Source: Sweltsa coloradensis (taxonomy: Eukaryota; Arthropoda; Insecta; Plecoptera; Chloroperlidae). From it: DNA of 64,000 nt. The translations under genes and the position numbers were made by a program. Below the pieces are notes generated by a model that searched no databases, was not told the DNA's origin, and saw only the letters and a list, made by a program, of their open reading frames with translations. The stretch covers positions 310,001-374,000 of the forward strand of contig JAMZAV010000029.1 of the NCBI GenBank assembly GCA_024449915.1. Direction: 5' to 3'. Shown here in pieces: positions 1 to 12,200 of this stretch (positions are counted from its first letter, which is position 1; each line of letters begins with the position of its first letter).

Positions 1-39
1 GAACAGCCAGCCCTTCACATCTCCGCTGCCACCAACTTG

Positions 40-90
40 TGACGTCACTTTCATTGTAGATCAGTGCTGAATAAGTTTATCAAGGTAAGT
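40..90 (+). promoter_or_regulatory. CRE palindrome, Inr-like site and consensus splice donor
   Basis: A perfect CRE octamer TGACGTCA lies at 40-47, an initiator-like TCAGTG at 61-66, and a strong donor CAAG/GTAAGT at 81-90. All three forward frames from base 1 contain a stop before base 84. An exon ending at 84 would therefore be non-coding in its last part, which suits a 5'-UTR exon followed by a long intron. The motifs are seen directly; the exon reading is inference, and chance occurrence is possible. No matching acceptor or coding exon was recognised downstream. Confidence 0.25.
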
Positions 91-310
91 CGACTGTGGT
101 AAAAAAAGAGCTTTGTGTCCCGAATGTGAGCCAACAAGTCAACATAACTCTTATGAAGATGAATCATTGTATGTACCAAGAAGTTTTTTTTAATTTTGTA
201 ATTTATGATTTGTATTAAATATTATCAATTCACCATATCTCAATTCATTTTAAACATTCACAACATAAAGATTTTATTATGACACAAGATACATATATAT
301 ATATATCTTG

Positions 311-745
311 TTGTGTGGCTCGTTGGTCTTGTGGTTAGCGTATCTGCTTTCAATGCAGAAGGTCCAGGGTTCGATTCCCGCTAAAGTCAGAAGTTTTTTA
401 ACTTCTGATTTGGACTTCAGTCCATCAGTTCTTGTGTTAGGAGTTTGTAAACGGTGACTTTGGAGCCGTCCTAGCAACGAAGCACATAATAAATTTCAGA
501 GTTGTTCTGAATCGGCCTTGTTGATTCTGGCGTTGATTCGCGGGTGTTCGCACTGTCCATACCACAGATTGCTATATTTCCTATTAAAAATATCGATCTT
601 TGGTTGGTTATCGCTCACTCGTCGATTGCGTCGGGGCCTGCAGGGTTGCCTTGGTCGCTTTGATTTAAAGTCCCCCACTGAAAATCAGTTATATAACTGA
701 GTGGGTAGACTCTAAATAAAATTTATTTATTTATTTATTTATACA
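311..745 (+). mobile_element. tRNA-derived SINE with T-rich tail
   Basis: The head carries pol III box-A-like (TGGTCTTGTGG) and perfect box-B (GGTTCGATTCC) motifs. Between them is a five-pair anticodon-like stem, TCTGC/GCAGA, with loop TTTCAAT. A body of about 330 bp follows, then a 16-nt palindrome (TCAGTTATATAACTGA), the motif GAGTGGGTAGACTCTAAATA, and a (TTTA)n tail. The head recurs in inverted, truncated form at 57298-57349, and the tail motif recurs at 54898-54950, so both ends belong to dispersed repeats. Head, body and tail could be one SINE or a composite. The anticodon loop is not that of a normal tRNA I recognise. Confidence 0.6.
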
Positions 746-3397
746 TTTAATCGTTCACTTGTACAACTAGGATAATTATGTTGTATTTGAAATGGTATTC
801 TCATGTTTATTTTAGTTGAATTAAGTGCCGCAATTGTTATATTAGAATGTGGTAAAAATAATGTTTTAAAACATCTAACAATTACTTTGTTGGGTTGGAC
901 ACGAATGTTTATTTTTTCCTATTAATCACGAACACACAATGGTCACCATATAATGCAAAAAGAAAAAAAATATTTTTATCTCATATTTTTCCTTGTTGTT
1001 GCTTGGTTAATCCAATATTTCATTTCATGATTACGTATTCTGACATTTTACCATCCTATAGCACTTACGTTATTGAAAAATTGCAATAAATAACCAGTGA
1101 GTGAAGAGATAACGCTTACCTATTTTATTATCACTCTATTGATTATTTTCGTTGAAAACTCACTAAACAATTAAATTATAATCGTATAATGAACTTGGAA
1201 GAATGATAGACTTCGCGCCTAACAAAGAAAGATGTATCAATTAAATTGACAAATCAAGTGAGTGGCAATCAAGTGCAGTTTGTTTTTACAGATATGTATA
1301 TCTTGATTCCATGTAATATTTTATGATATTATTTTAATTGTTATTGTTAATATTGGAACATTTCTTGTATTTGTATTATGCTGTGAGTTGTGTGTGACAC
1401 ATATGTACACCATGTGTATGTAAGTTGGCAGAACCAACAATTGAATTGAGTCAATTAAAATTGTTGAAGATAATATATCGCTTTTAAAGAATTTCAAATT
1501 TGAAAATGCAAAATATAAAAATATCGTAATCGGGATATTTGTCTAAAAATAAAATGTAATCTTTCAAAACAAAATGAAAAACGAAAAACGATATTTAATA
1601 ATACCGTGTTGTGGGTTGCATAGAAACCAATCATTCATCTTGAAACTCCTTCAGAATATGTAATAAATAGATTTAGAAACTCGATAGGCCCAGCTAGAAT
1701 GCTTTCTATAGATTAAACTGTTGCGGCGAATATTAATCCAATTTTTCGTTCGGCTCGTATTTCCGCGCTCTGTTCGTTCGCCTACCTGAACCATCGGTTG
1801 ATTAATAACTGTAGGAACTGCTCCTATACGAGTAATAACTTCTCCGAACCATCCGACTTTTTATATTTATTTTCTTTGTTTGGCGCCGCGAGAAAGTTTC
1901 GGATATGAAGACGAAGTTCTATGCGCTGTAGATTAATATCACCGGGTAACACTAGGTTTTAGATCAAGGTATTTATGTCACTGACATTCGGCAAGTTCTC
2001 ACACGGGAATGAGGTCTGATGTGCATGGGGGTGTTGGGTGTTTCAGAGAAATGATCATGTTCGATAACCACTGTACGCGAATCTTAATATTCAAGTTAGA
2101 TATATCAATTGTGTTTGTCAGAAATACTACATAGTAGATTCTGCATGCAAAATGCAGTTTTTTTTCTTCATTCATCTTGGGCTTTTAGCCATTTTATATA
2201 TTTATAGTTTTGTTATTCAAGTTCCTTTTGTTGTATTTGTCGTAAAATTTTAATTTTATAGTAATTGTTTATGTATGATGTGTATAATGTATTTTTATGG
2301 TTTTAAATTGTATTCTTAACTGTTAAGTTTTAGTTTTTAACACTTGCGAGTTAATACCTGTTGTGAGTGATCAACAAATATAAATATAAATATATGATTG
2401 TGTACACATTTTAATAATATTATTGTTGGTTTATATTTTTGTAATTTTGTTTAAATAATAATAATTTTCTTGAGTGGAAGTAGAATTGGGATGATAGCAT
2501 GGAGATTGTAAGAAATTGAGAGACTACATAAACAAGCCCATCAGAATATGGAATCAAAGGCTGCTGAAGAAGTTGTGTCAGGTCTTGCTAATCGGCAGCT
2601 AAGAAATAAAAAATAGCCTTAGCCAATGGAGCTGACGTTCCTCCTTTATTATTTTGTCTTTAAATGTGTAAATACTGTTTAAGTAAATTAGTTATTTTAT
2701 ATTTAAATTTAATTCACTGGTCTGAATAAAGAAATGTAATTGCCGTCTTGTCTTGTGATTGTGTCTAGTTTAAGTGGAGTTGTCTAGTTAGTTATATTTT
2801 ATTTTCCAGGATGCTCTGCATGTGACATTTTACCACAAAGAGTTCGCAGCATAAAGAGTTATTACTACAAGTATCTTGTGTCTTGAGATAAACAGGGTGT
2901 ATCATAATAATATGTAAGATTGTGTTGTCTTTCTAAGGAAGAAACATAAAACAATAGTAAAACCAACACACTCAAACCTCAGCATACGATTATTATTTTA
3001 CAAATGTTAATATTCAAACTATACCTACAAACCCCTTGTTACATTGGTAAACACTTAATTTTATGCGAGTTTTAGGCACGTTGTGAATGCAAAAATAAAG
3101 TTGTTGCTTCTTATTTATTTATTTATTGTTTATATCTTTGTTTGTTACATTTTACAACAAGAAACGGCGTCGAGTCGACAATAGCAAATATCTTGCTAAA
3201 ACACTTAAATACTGTGGAAATCTAATGCTACGAAGAGCCTTGCTGAAGCACGTGAAACTAACTAATTTGGCACATTTAGTTGGTTCTCCCATAAGAGCTC
3301 CCTGCACAGAGAAGGGAAATGCCTCACTGGACAATCTTTGAGGGCGGGCGGCAGGTCGCCCTATGGGTTAACAACGCGTAAAGAAAAAGCACTTCGG

Positions 3398-3398
<1 letters not shown>
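746..3398. other. AT-rich spacer, no gene recognised
   Basis: There is no convincing coding frame or RNA gene. Short T- and A-runs are common. A (TTTA)n run at about 3110-3126, read on the minus strand, could be the TAAA tail of an old retroelement lying in 3127-3345, but nothing else identifies it. The frame of about 60 codons at 3152-3334 on the minus strand has no recognisable domain. Confidence 0.5.

Positions 3399-3482
<84 letters not shown>
3399..3482. repeat. (TA)n microsatellite
   Basis: Uninterrupted TA dinucleotides, about 42 units. This tract creates the tyrosine/isoleucine repeat frames seen on both strands, which are not genes. Confidence 0.98.
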
Positions 3483-3483
<1 letters not shown>

Positions 3484-4020
3484 CACGAGTGCTGGTCAAT
3501 TTCGTATAAAATATAATTATTTTGACGTGGTTCGTTATTATCAGAAACAGAAGCGAGAGGTAAGCTGTTTTTGTGTGCAGGATCGATGATTTTAATTTAT
3601 TGATAATTTTGGTGGAGGTGCCGAGTCGGCAACAGGAATTATTCAAGAAGCTCAATAAATTCATTTTCTTCTACATTTAGCTAAACTTAACTTAAATTAA
3701 TGATCTACATAATGACATTTAAATCGCGAGTATCCGTAGGGGAATATATTATACGTAGGGCATGCATTAACCCTGGGTGAGTTATACACTATATTCTATA
3801 AATTGAAGTTAATATGTTTTGATACCTACTATAACGATATTATGTTTATGTAATAATTATAATGTAAAACAATTTGACATTAATATGTCTAAACAATATC
3901 ATGCTACGATATTAATACGATGTGTAATGATGATACGATGTGATACTAATATGTCCATACATTTTACCAAATAATAGTTTCCGATTAATTTAATTGGATG
4001 CTCAGTGGTGTTGGTGTATT
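3483..4020. other. AT-rich spacer
   Basis: No gene was recognised. A 13-bp hairpin TGCCGAGTCGGCA lies at about 3620 inside a motif, TTGGTGGAGGTGCCG, that recurs near 54.4 kb. Confidence 0.4.
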
Positions 4021-4031
4021 GTTCGAGATCT

Positions 4032-4270
4032 CGTACGTACGTACGTATGATACATCTCGTGCCACCACCCACGGCAGTCGATCTCGTGACGTACGTCCCA
4101 CGGGGTCTCTTGTCAGCCACCTATCAACTTCCGGCCACCGGAGTTAATTGAATGACCGTCAGATCGCGTGCGGAGCGCAGTGCGGAGACGTGGCAACAAC
4201 GCAGGGCGCCAATTCCACTTAGCATCGCACGGTTTTTATAAATACTCGGCGCGCATTTGCTCACCTTCGT
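4032..4270 (+). promoter_or_regulatory. GC-richer island with TATA motif, possible core promoter
   Basis: The block is clearly more GC-rich than its flanks. It opens with a (CGTA)n tract at 4032-4047 and contains several CACG/CGTG and GACGTACGTC-type motifs. A good TATA box, TATAAATA, sits at 4237-4244 with GC-rich sequence downstream. A start site would be expected near 4265-4275, but no strong initiator is visible there and no downstream gene was recognised. The promoter role is inference from composition and motif only. Confidence 0.25.
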
Positions 4271-4740
4271 CTGGGATATGTGGGTCGTGTCGGGGTTTTG
4301 TTGAATAGCCACGCTATACGGGAACAATATGGAAATATGATGAAAAATATTTGATGGTGGTGACAAATTATCGCTTTATGCCTTTATTAACACATTGGGG
4401 GTCAATTTTATGATGAAGAATAATAACTTAATATTTGTTGTTATCATACTCAATAACTATTAACAATTTTCTCTATTTAGAGCAATTTGTCATTTGTGCT
4501 GTTTTTTTTAAATATATTCATTGAAGATAAGATTCAATTTTGATAACCAAAGGGTCAAAACTGGTCATTGAATCTGTCACTCGATTACTTATTATGCATA
4601 ATTCATATAAGAAAAAACAATTATTTGATATTAAATTTAAAGCCAATGTATTGTTCACAAACAAAATGCACTATACTTAATTCAACTCGTATCTTTTCAC
4701 GTTTTAATTAATTTGCTAAATAAATGTGAAATTATACCCT

Positions 4741-5130
4741 AATATGAACGAGGGAGCGAAGTGACAGAGGATTTTTCATTCAAGAAATATGGCACTTCCG
4801 TGATTCTGTGGGTCTGTGGGTCTGTGTGTACATAAAAAATCAGCCGAATCGCTGAACAGATTGCTCTGAAATTTTAAACAGACATCCGGTACGAGTTTTC
4901 TGAGAACTGCTAACAAAATCAGCTGGATCCATTGCGATTTAAATCTACAAGAAATAATAAATTTAAAAATAGGCTGCCAATGTGAAGGAATTATTTTAAC
5001 GACAATGGTTTGTTTTTGAAAACATATTTTTTGTTTGTTATTTGCCTGGCTGTAAAAAAACCGTGCCCATAGGTTTATCGAATGTTTCACGTCAAGATAT
5101 TTCCAAATTCCGCTCGTAGATTGAGTAAAC
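4741..5130 (+). repeat. Degenerate interspersed repeat (GAGCGAAG-type)
   Basis: The segment opens with an imperfect CGAGGGAGCGAAGTGAC motif, then TCTGTG repeats, then a low-complexity AT-rich body. The order parallels family E at 6.4 kb and elsewhere: a GAGCGAAG motif, then a TCTGT-rich stretch, then a body mentioning ATCGCTGAACAGATTGC-like sequence. It is probably an old relative of such elements. Ends are uncertain and no target duplication was found. Confidence 0.3.
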
Positions 5131-5266
5131 CTTGCAATATTTTCACGTATTTCGTACTGGCTATGTTTTCCATAGTATTGTCACAGATTATGGACTACAC
5201 TGCGTTATATGCATTTCAAAACATGTTTAATAATTTTTGAAATACAATCCAGAAATTACAAAATCT

Positions 5267-5336
5267 GTCCCGACCAGGGGATTGAACTCATGTCTCCCAC
5301 ATTTCGGCTATAAGGGCGTTTTAGCCAACTTGACTA
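5267..5336 (-). mobile_element. tRNA-like SINE head
   Basis: Read on the minus strand this has a box-A-like TAGTCAAGTTGG and a box-B-like GAGTTCAATCCCC at about tRNA spacing, followed by CTGGTCGGGA. It abuts the CTAG end of the inverted repeat at 5334. The spacing and motifs suggest a tRNA-derived promoter, but no clean cloverleaf can be drawn. Confidence 0.4.
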
Positions 5337-5590
5337 GGGAAACGCCAAAAACGTTGTTAGACAAGTGAGCGAGTCATGTGTTGAGTACCCGGGAATATTT
5401 GCATTTAAGTTTGATAATTATATTCGTAATAATAATAGGGTATTTAAATTAAGGCCATAGTTTAGGCCACGATGCTCCACTGTAGCCTATGATAGGCTAG
5501 GGAGGCCTAAGGTAGGGGGAAGAAAAGGAATACGGGTACTCAACACATGGCTCACTCACTCGCCTAACAACGACTTTGGCGTTTCCCTAG
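5334..5590. mobile_element. Inverted repeat with Helitron-like 3' ends
   Basis: Arms of about 57 bp, 5334-5392 and 5530-5590, are inverted copies with only a handful of differences. Each outer end reads AACG...CGTT hairpin, then CCCTAG, then a flanking T. A third, directly oriented copy ends at 47426. The outer end resembles the end of family E (GACTTTAGCGTTTTCCTAG). CTAG preceded by a small hairpin and followed by T is the established signature of Helitron 3' ends; calling these Helitron-related is inference. Confidence 0.45.
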
Positions 5591-5646
5591 TTTATTCAAT
5601 GGGTCTCATCTTTTGATAGTGTTGTTGATAGGAAACCAATAAATTA

Positions 5647-5702
5647 TCGGGATTCAAACCCACGTGTATTGTTTCATAATTAACACGCACAGCTAAATTA
5701 AG
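5647..5702 (-). mobile_element. Possible second tRNA-like SINE head
   Basis: On the minus strand a box-B-like GGGTTTGAATCCCG lies about 35 bases after TTAGCTGTGCG, a weak box A. It sits just beyond the inverted repeat at 5334-5590, mirroring the tRNA-like stretch on the other side. No stable cloverleaf was found. Confidence 0.25.
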
Positions 5703-6366
5703 TTAAGATTAAGTCATCGTTTATTCAACTAACTTTTCAGGATAGTACGTTATTGTATTTTAACAATTGAGTTATAACTCTTGATTCACCGTCGGATTGT
5801 ACACTGAGAATTCTAAGAATATATCTAAAACTTGACAAATCTCACTCGTCGCAAATTATTTCCTAGCACGCGAGTAACATTAATTAAGTCTTTCACAGAA
5901 CATGAAACATTTAAATTGCGAGACCTTACAAGTTTCGTTTAAGTGTGGTGAATTAAATATGTAGTAAATGTGTATCAGTTAAGAGTGTTTTTCACTGTGT
6001 CGCATTTATTTAAATAAGAAACACATAATATATTTACCCGGAAATGTGTTGTTTATGTAACAACGAATGTTAAGATTTATTTTTATTTACAAAATACTTA
6101 TTTTACAACCATTAGAGCACGCATTGGAACGTCGTATACTTAACATATTGAGCAATAGAATATACTTTTTTATCTCTTTATTACCGCAAAGACTCTTCAA
6201 ATTTAACAATTAATAGAACAAAGGACCAAGAACCAAATTATTTTAGCAATGTAAAAATGGTAATTTTTGGTTGGATTTTTTTAATTTAGAAATATTGGTC
6301 CTTGTTCCTTTATGAATAAATGGTAAACTTTGGATTCCAGTTACAAAAATTCAAATTTAAGCTAAA

Positions 6367-6962
6367 TTGGATGAGCGTAGCGAGCGAAGCGAAGACTTCA
6401 ATTTCACTGAACCCTCAAAAAATTTAGCTCCAATGTTTTTTTGTTTTTTTGTTTGTTTTTTTTTTCGTTTTTTTTCTGTCTGTTTGTTCGCACGATTCCG
6501 GGCAAACGGCATATGCGATCTTGATAAAAATTGGAGGGGACCTTCGAAATCTCTGAACTTAGACCTGCCACGGTACAATCGAAGAAATATTTCTCATGAA
6601 TATCGTACTTTTTTACGATTTTTTTTCGATTTTAAGTGCGATATTTTCGAGACATTTTGGCCGATTCAGATGAAACGGGTGGGGCTACAACGGTCATATT
6701 TTACATGGACATTAAGGGAATGGTGATGCATTGCTTTCTGAAAGAAAAGGTTGAAAAAGTTTGCCAGAATCCATAGAATAATGGTTTTAATATGAGTTTT
6801 TTGAGGATTTTTATAACAATTATCAAGTAACAATAGAAACTTGACAACAATCACCTACAATGCATTCATAAAGCACTTGCAAAGGAAAAGTGGTCCTACG
6901 CAAACTAAAAACTTACAAAAATGCTCATCCATCAACGCGACAGGACTTTACCGTTTTCCTAG
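6367..6962 (-). mobile_element. Family E copy 1 (Helitron-like, one internal unit)
   Basis: Starts TTGGATGAGCGTAGCGAGCG after an A and ends in GTTTTCCTAG followed by T. Six copies in this window share these ends: 6367, 37094, 40253, 45803, 46458 and 48159. The inside has a T-rich tract, the motif TTCGCACGATTCCGGGCAAA, and one unit containing GTGGGGCTACAACG. There is no protein capacity; open frames through it are fortuitous. The strand given assumes the CTAG end is on the right relative to the other copies' inverted layout. Confidence 0.65.
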
Positions 6963-9210
6963 TTTAAAAAATATGATATTTTTTAAACTTTTAATTTTTT
7001 ACACATGTTCAAAATGCATCTAAATATCTAAGACAAACCCAAATTGAGTGTATTTTCATACACAATTTGCATCTTGATCCATTCCACTTCTACTAATTAG
7101 AATTTAGTTTGGGCACAATTGTACAAAATTCGTACAAAACAAAGCAGCTTTCTACACGGGCTGCGTGTACTGGGTGATATAACCTATACTATCCTTTAAG
7201 AATTAAACCGTCGATGACTTTTATAATAGTTTATCTCGTTTCTTTGTGATGGGTATTGATTAATGGTTTCAATTTTGTTTGAATTATTACGTTTAAAAGT
7301 TCTAATTTTTGATACTTGATTTTGTTGTTTTCATGTAGTAAACCGTTGTATTAGATTATTATTAAATATTTAAAAATATAAAGAATAGTGTATTAATTAT
7401 AACAACGAGGGTATTATTTGAATGGCGTTTGAAACGTAACTTTGTTCAACTTGTATAAGAAACATTTGACGAGAACACGAACCGCGAGCATACTTTGTAA
7501 CAAGGTGTCGAGAATGACAGCCTAAATAGCCGTATTAAACGTAATTCTAGTGTTTGTACATCGAAAAACTTATGTATGCCGTTTGTTCGGAACTAGCTCT
7601 ATAATTTGCATTATGATAGTTCTCATTCTAAATATAAGCCACACGAACTTTAACAGGAACTAAATTATATTTCCGGCTAGCCTGATCTACTTAATGCATA
7701 AATAACATATCCACCTTTACTTCAAATTCCGTATTACTTAAATTTTATAAACGTTCTATCAGTTGAGTTTGCAAAATATTTGGCGGATCGTTAGTCTTTT
7801 AGGTGAATTCTTCCTTCCAAATGAAGAAGGTAACAATCTTAAGACCTTTGTTCAAGCTAGGGGCCAACGTGTTATAAAATGTTAAATGAACATTTAAAAG
7901 TTCGCTAGATCGGCAAATCCAGTTATATCACATACAGTCTGGACCATTTTCCGACCTCTAATTTTGCTTTAAAAAAATAAATTTTTGGGACGCTATCAGA
8001 ACACATATTAAACATTTCAAATATTTTTCCTTTACGCACGCTCGTGAAATTAACACAAATTAGCAGTTTGGTTGGTCAGTTATTAACAAAAGTAAGAAAT
8101 TATTGGGTGCTTTAATAACGCAATTGTTACCTTCTTACTTAACATTTTGGTGCAAACCATAACCCGATTGGACAAACGATTGACCTTCCAAGTGGTCCAG
8201 ACTAAACCTCTGCGTTCTCTGTAAACAGCTGGTTTTCTCGACACAACAGCCTTAAATCCAGGTTCTAGTTAAGGTTATACTTAAGTAGAAAACCATCATA
8301 GGCGTTAAAGAATATTTAAATGGTTTATAACTTCCGAGTCGTCCTAGCAACGAAGAACTATACTTGGTTAAACCTTGAGTCCCGTTCGAAATCATTGAGT
8401 GTAAACGAATGGTATACTATAAGGAAATCAACAGTCGTTGATAGAGGAGCGATCGAGCCATGTGCTATGCTGCATTGGACCTGATTGGCTTTAAATTAAC
8501 ATGTCTCATTTAAAGCCTCATTTGAAACTATTAATAAGGCGTTAGGTGTAGTCGTAAGAATTGGATTTTTATTAGTTAATTATAACAAGCTTACACGTTA
8601 CGACTTAAAACTTAAAACGAGTATGTAAACATGTCAATTGAAACAAATACTCAGCAATACAACCGTCAGGACTTACACCTTACGCTTTACGAGAAATCAA
8701 TTGAAACCTCTAGGATGTGTGCTTAATTTTAATTAAATCAGTTCAGCTATTTGGACATTGAGCGATTAACATACATGAAAACAAAGAAAATGATCCAGAT
8801 AGGTTCAATAAATACGATGTAGTCGCTTCGTTCCCTCGTCGAAAAACATTCATCAAAAATCTATTTATTTACATTTATAAATCAACCAAACGAAAAGCCC
8901 GAAACAAGGTTGGATGAAACAACAAAAAGGTGAATTTGCTTACTCTATTTAAACATATTCAGTTAATATAGCCTCAATAATAATATATGTAAATACGGAT
9001 ACACAGACTAATTAAATAATTGAGAGAGCAGATAATCAACAGAATGCATATAAAACATAGCCTTTAGACATAACGCGTCAGTTCTGCCATCAACGCTCGA
9101 ATAAAAACCAGCATCGAGGGAATAGAAGCTATGTGTCCGCTCGCGCAGTTACATAACCGCTAATTCTGTTAGTTTTCTACCGAGCGCCGAGATGGTATAG
9201 ATCATGGCAG
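6963..9210. other. AT-rich spacer
   Basis: No gene was recognised. At 8331-8352 the 15-mer GTCCTAGCAACGAAG is shared with the body of the SINE at 311-745 (near 467), possibly a SINE fragment. Composition becomes more GC-rich over about 9060-9210, just before the satellite. Confidence 0.4.
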
Positions 9211-12200
9211 GGCTAGGTTAGTTAAAACAAACGAATCTATCAGTGTTCGAATACGAGCTTGGGGACGCGAGAACGGGTGGGTCCCATGAGCCTCGTGCCC
9301 AGTGCGGATTACGGCGGTAGGGGCTATCCCCCGTAGCTTAGGTTGAATCTAGGCAGTGTTCGTTCGAGCTCTGGGGACGGAACGGGTGGGCCCTAAGCTC
9401 GGGCACAGTGGCCGGATTACGGGACGGTAGTGACTATCCATCCGGGCTAGTTGAATCTAGCAGTGTTCGATGCGAGCTCTGGGGACGGAACGGGTGGTCC
9501 ATAAGCTCGGATCCATTTAACAGCGGGCACAGTGGTCGGATTACGGTGGGCGTTACGGGGGCTATTCCAACCGTGTTCTAGGTTTTGCTAGCCGTTGTTC
9601 GATGCGATCTCTTGGGGGACGGAAACGGGTGTCCATAACGCTCGGCACGGTGGCGGATTACGGGGCGGTAGGGAGCTATCCCCCCGTGCTAGGTTGATCC
9701 TAGCAGTGTTCGATGCGAGCTCTGGGCGGAATCGGGTGGTCCCTAACTCGAATGTTGGATCCTTTAACGCAGGGCACAGTGGCGCTATTACCCGGGTGCG
9801 GTAGGGGCCCTAAATCCCCCCCCCCCCGTTGCTAAGGTTGAATCTAGCAGGTGTTCGATCGAGCTCTGGGGACGGAACGGGTGTCCTATAAGCTCGGGGC
9901 CCAGTGGCGGATACGACGGGTGCGATGTAGGGGCTATCCCCCTGCTAGTTGCATCTAGCAGTGTTTCGATGCTAGCTTCTGGGTACGAACGGGGTGGTCC
10001 ATAAGCTCGGGGTGGTTTGGGATCCTTAACGCGGGCACATGGGCGGATTACGGGGGCGTGGGGCCCTTTTTTTTTAATTTTTCCTCCCCCCCCCCCTCCC
10101 CCCCGTGCCTAGGTTGTGAATCTACGTGTTCGATGCGAGCTCTGGGTGACGAACGGGGGTCCATTAAGCTCGGATCCTTTAAGCGCGGGCACAGTGGCGG
10201 ATTACGGGGGGCTGGTAGGGGCGAATCCCCGTGCTAGGTTAATCTAGCAAGTGTTTCGATGCGAGCTCTGGGGACGGAATAAGCTCGATGTCGGAGAATC
10301 CTTTGAGGTATTGCGCGGGCCACAGTGGGCGTGATTACGGGGGGAAACAAAGGTAGGGGCTTATCCCCCGTGCTAGGTTTTGAATCTAGCAGTGTTCGAA
10401 TGCGAGCTCTGGGGACTGACGGGTGTCCATAGCTCGGTGTTGGATCCTTTAACGCGGCACAGTGGCGGGATTTACGGGTGGCGGTAGGGGCTATCCCCGT
10501 GCTAGGTTGATCTAGCACGTTCGTGCGAGCTCTGGGGACGGTGAACGGTGTCCATAAGCTCGTTGTTGGATCCTTTTAACGGGGGGGGGGGGGGGGGAGG
10601 GCGGGGCACAGTGGCGGATCACGGGGGCGGTAGGGGCTATCCCCCGTGCTAGGTTGAATCTAGCAGTGTTCGATGCGAGCTCTGGGGGACGGAACGGGTG
10701 GTCCATAAGCTCGGATCCTTTACAGCGGCATCAGTGCGGATTACGGGGCGGTGGGGCATCCCCTTGCTTACATGTGGAACATCTTAGCACAGGGTTCGAT
10801 GCGAGGCTCTGGGGACGGAACGGGTGTCCATAAGGCTCGATTCGGATCCTTTAACGCAGCACATGGCGGATTACGGGGCGGTAGGGGCTTATCCCCCGTG
10901 CTAGTTTTGAAATCTAGCAGATGTTCGATGCGAGCTCTGGGAAACAGAGAAAAACAGGGTGGTCGGCGATTAAGCCGATGTCGGTCCTTTAACCGCGGGC
11001 ACCGTGGCGGATTACGTGAGGGCGGTACAGGGGGCTCTTGGATCCCCGTCTAGAGATTCGAATCTAAGCATGTGTTCGATGTGAGGAAAGCTCTGGTACA
11101 GGAACCCACACCCCCAAAGCGGGATGGATCCAGAATAGCCAGGATCCTTCTAAGCGGGCACAGTGGCGGAATTTAACGGAGGAGCAGTAGGGGCTAAACA
11201 TCCCAACACCGTGCTAGGAGTTAATCAAAACGATAGCATGAATTCTGATGGCGAGCTCTGGGGAAGGAAACGGATGGGATCCCATAAGCTCAGAATCCTT
11301 TAATAAACGCGGGACACAGTGGCGGATTACGGGGGGTCGTAGGTGGGGCAATATCCCCCGTGCATAGGATTGATCTAGCAGTGTATACTTGAGTGCGAGC
11401 TCTGGGGACGGACACGGGATGAGATCCATAAGCTCGGTGGTGTGGCAAATCCTTTAAACGCGGACACAGTGGCAGGATTTACCTGGGCGGTAGGGGCTAT
11501 CCCCCGTGCTAGGTGTTTGAATCTCGTAGCGAGGATTCGAGTGCGAGCCTCGTGGTGGAGCGGACGGGTTGGTTCCCTTAAGTTAATATTTGGAGTCCTT
11601 TAACGCGGGGCACAGTGTCGATTACGGGGGCGGTTATGGGGCTATCCACCCGTGCTAGGAATGTGTGAATCTAATCAAGTGTTCGATTGTCGAGCTACTT
11701 GGGGACGGAATCGGGTGGGTCCATACAGACTCGAGATCTTTTAACGCGGGCAACAGGTGTGGCGGATTAAAAGGGGTGTCGGTAGGGGCTATCCCCCGTG
11801 CTAGGATTTGAAATCTAGCAAGTTGTTCGATGACAGGCTACAAGTCGGGGGCCGGAGCACAACGTGGGTGGGTTCACCATAAAGGCTCGACGTGATCCCA
11901 AGGAAAAATCCATTATAAAAACGAACAAGCGGGCACAGTGGCGGATTAACCGGTGGGGCGAGTAGGTGCTCTCCCCCGGTGCATAGAGTAAAGAATTTGA
12001 ATCTAGCAGTGTTCGATGCGAGGCTCTGGGGGAACGGGATACAGGGTTGGTTCCATAAAGCATCGAAGGCACAGTGGCAGTGATTACGGGGGCGGTAGGG
12101 GCTAATCCCCCGGTGCATAGGTTTACTCTAGCAGTGGATACCGATGCGAGAGCTTCTGGTGACGGCACGGTGGTGCCCTAAGAGTAAGCTCGGATATCCT

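Noticed and set aside
3612..3632. GGTGCCGAGTCGGCA looks like a CRISPR tracrRNA terminal hairpin
   Set aside because: No repeat array, Cas gene or extended similarity is present, the genome is animal-like, and a short palindrome explains it.
3338..3664. Tyr/Ile-repeat frames on both strands
   Set aside because: They are translations of the (TA)n tract.
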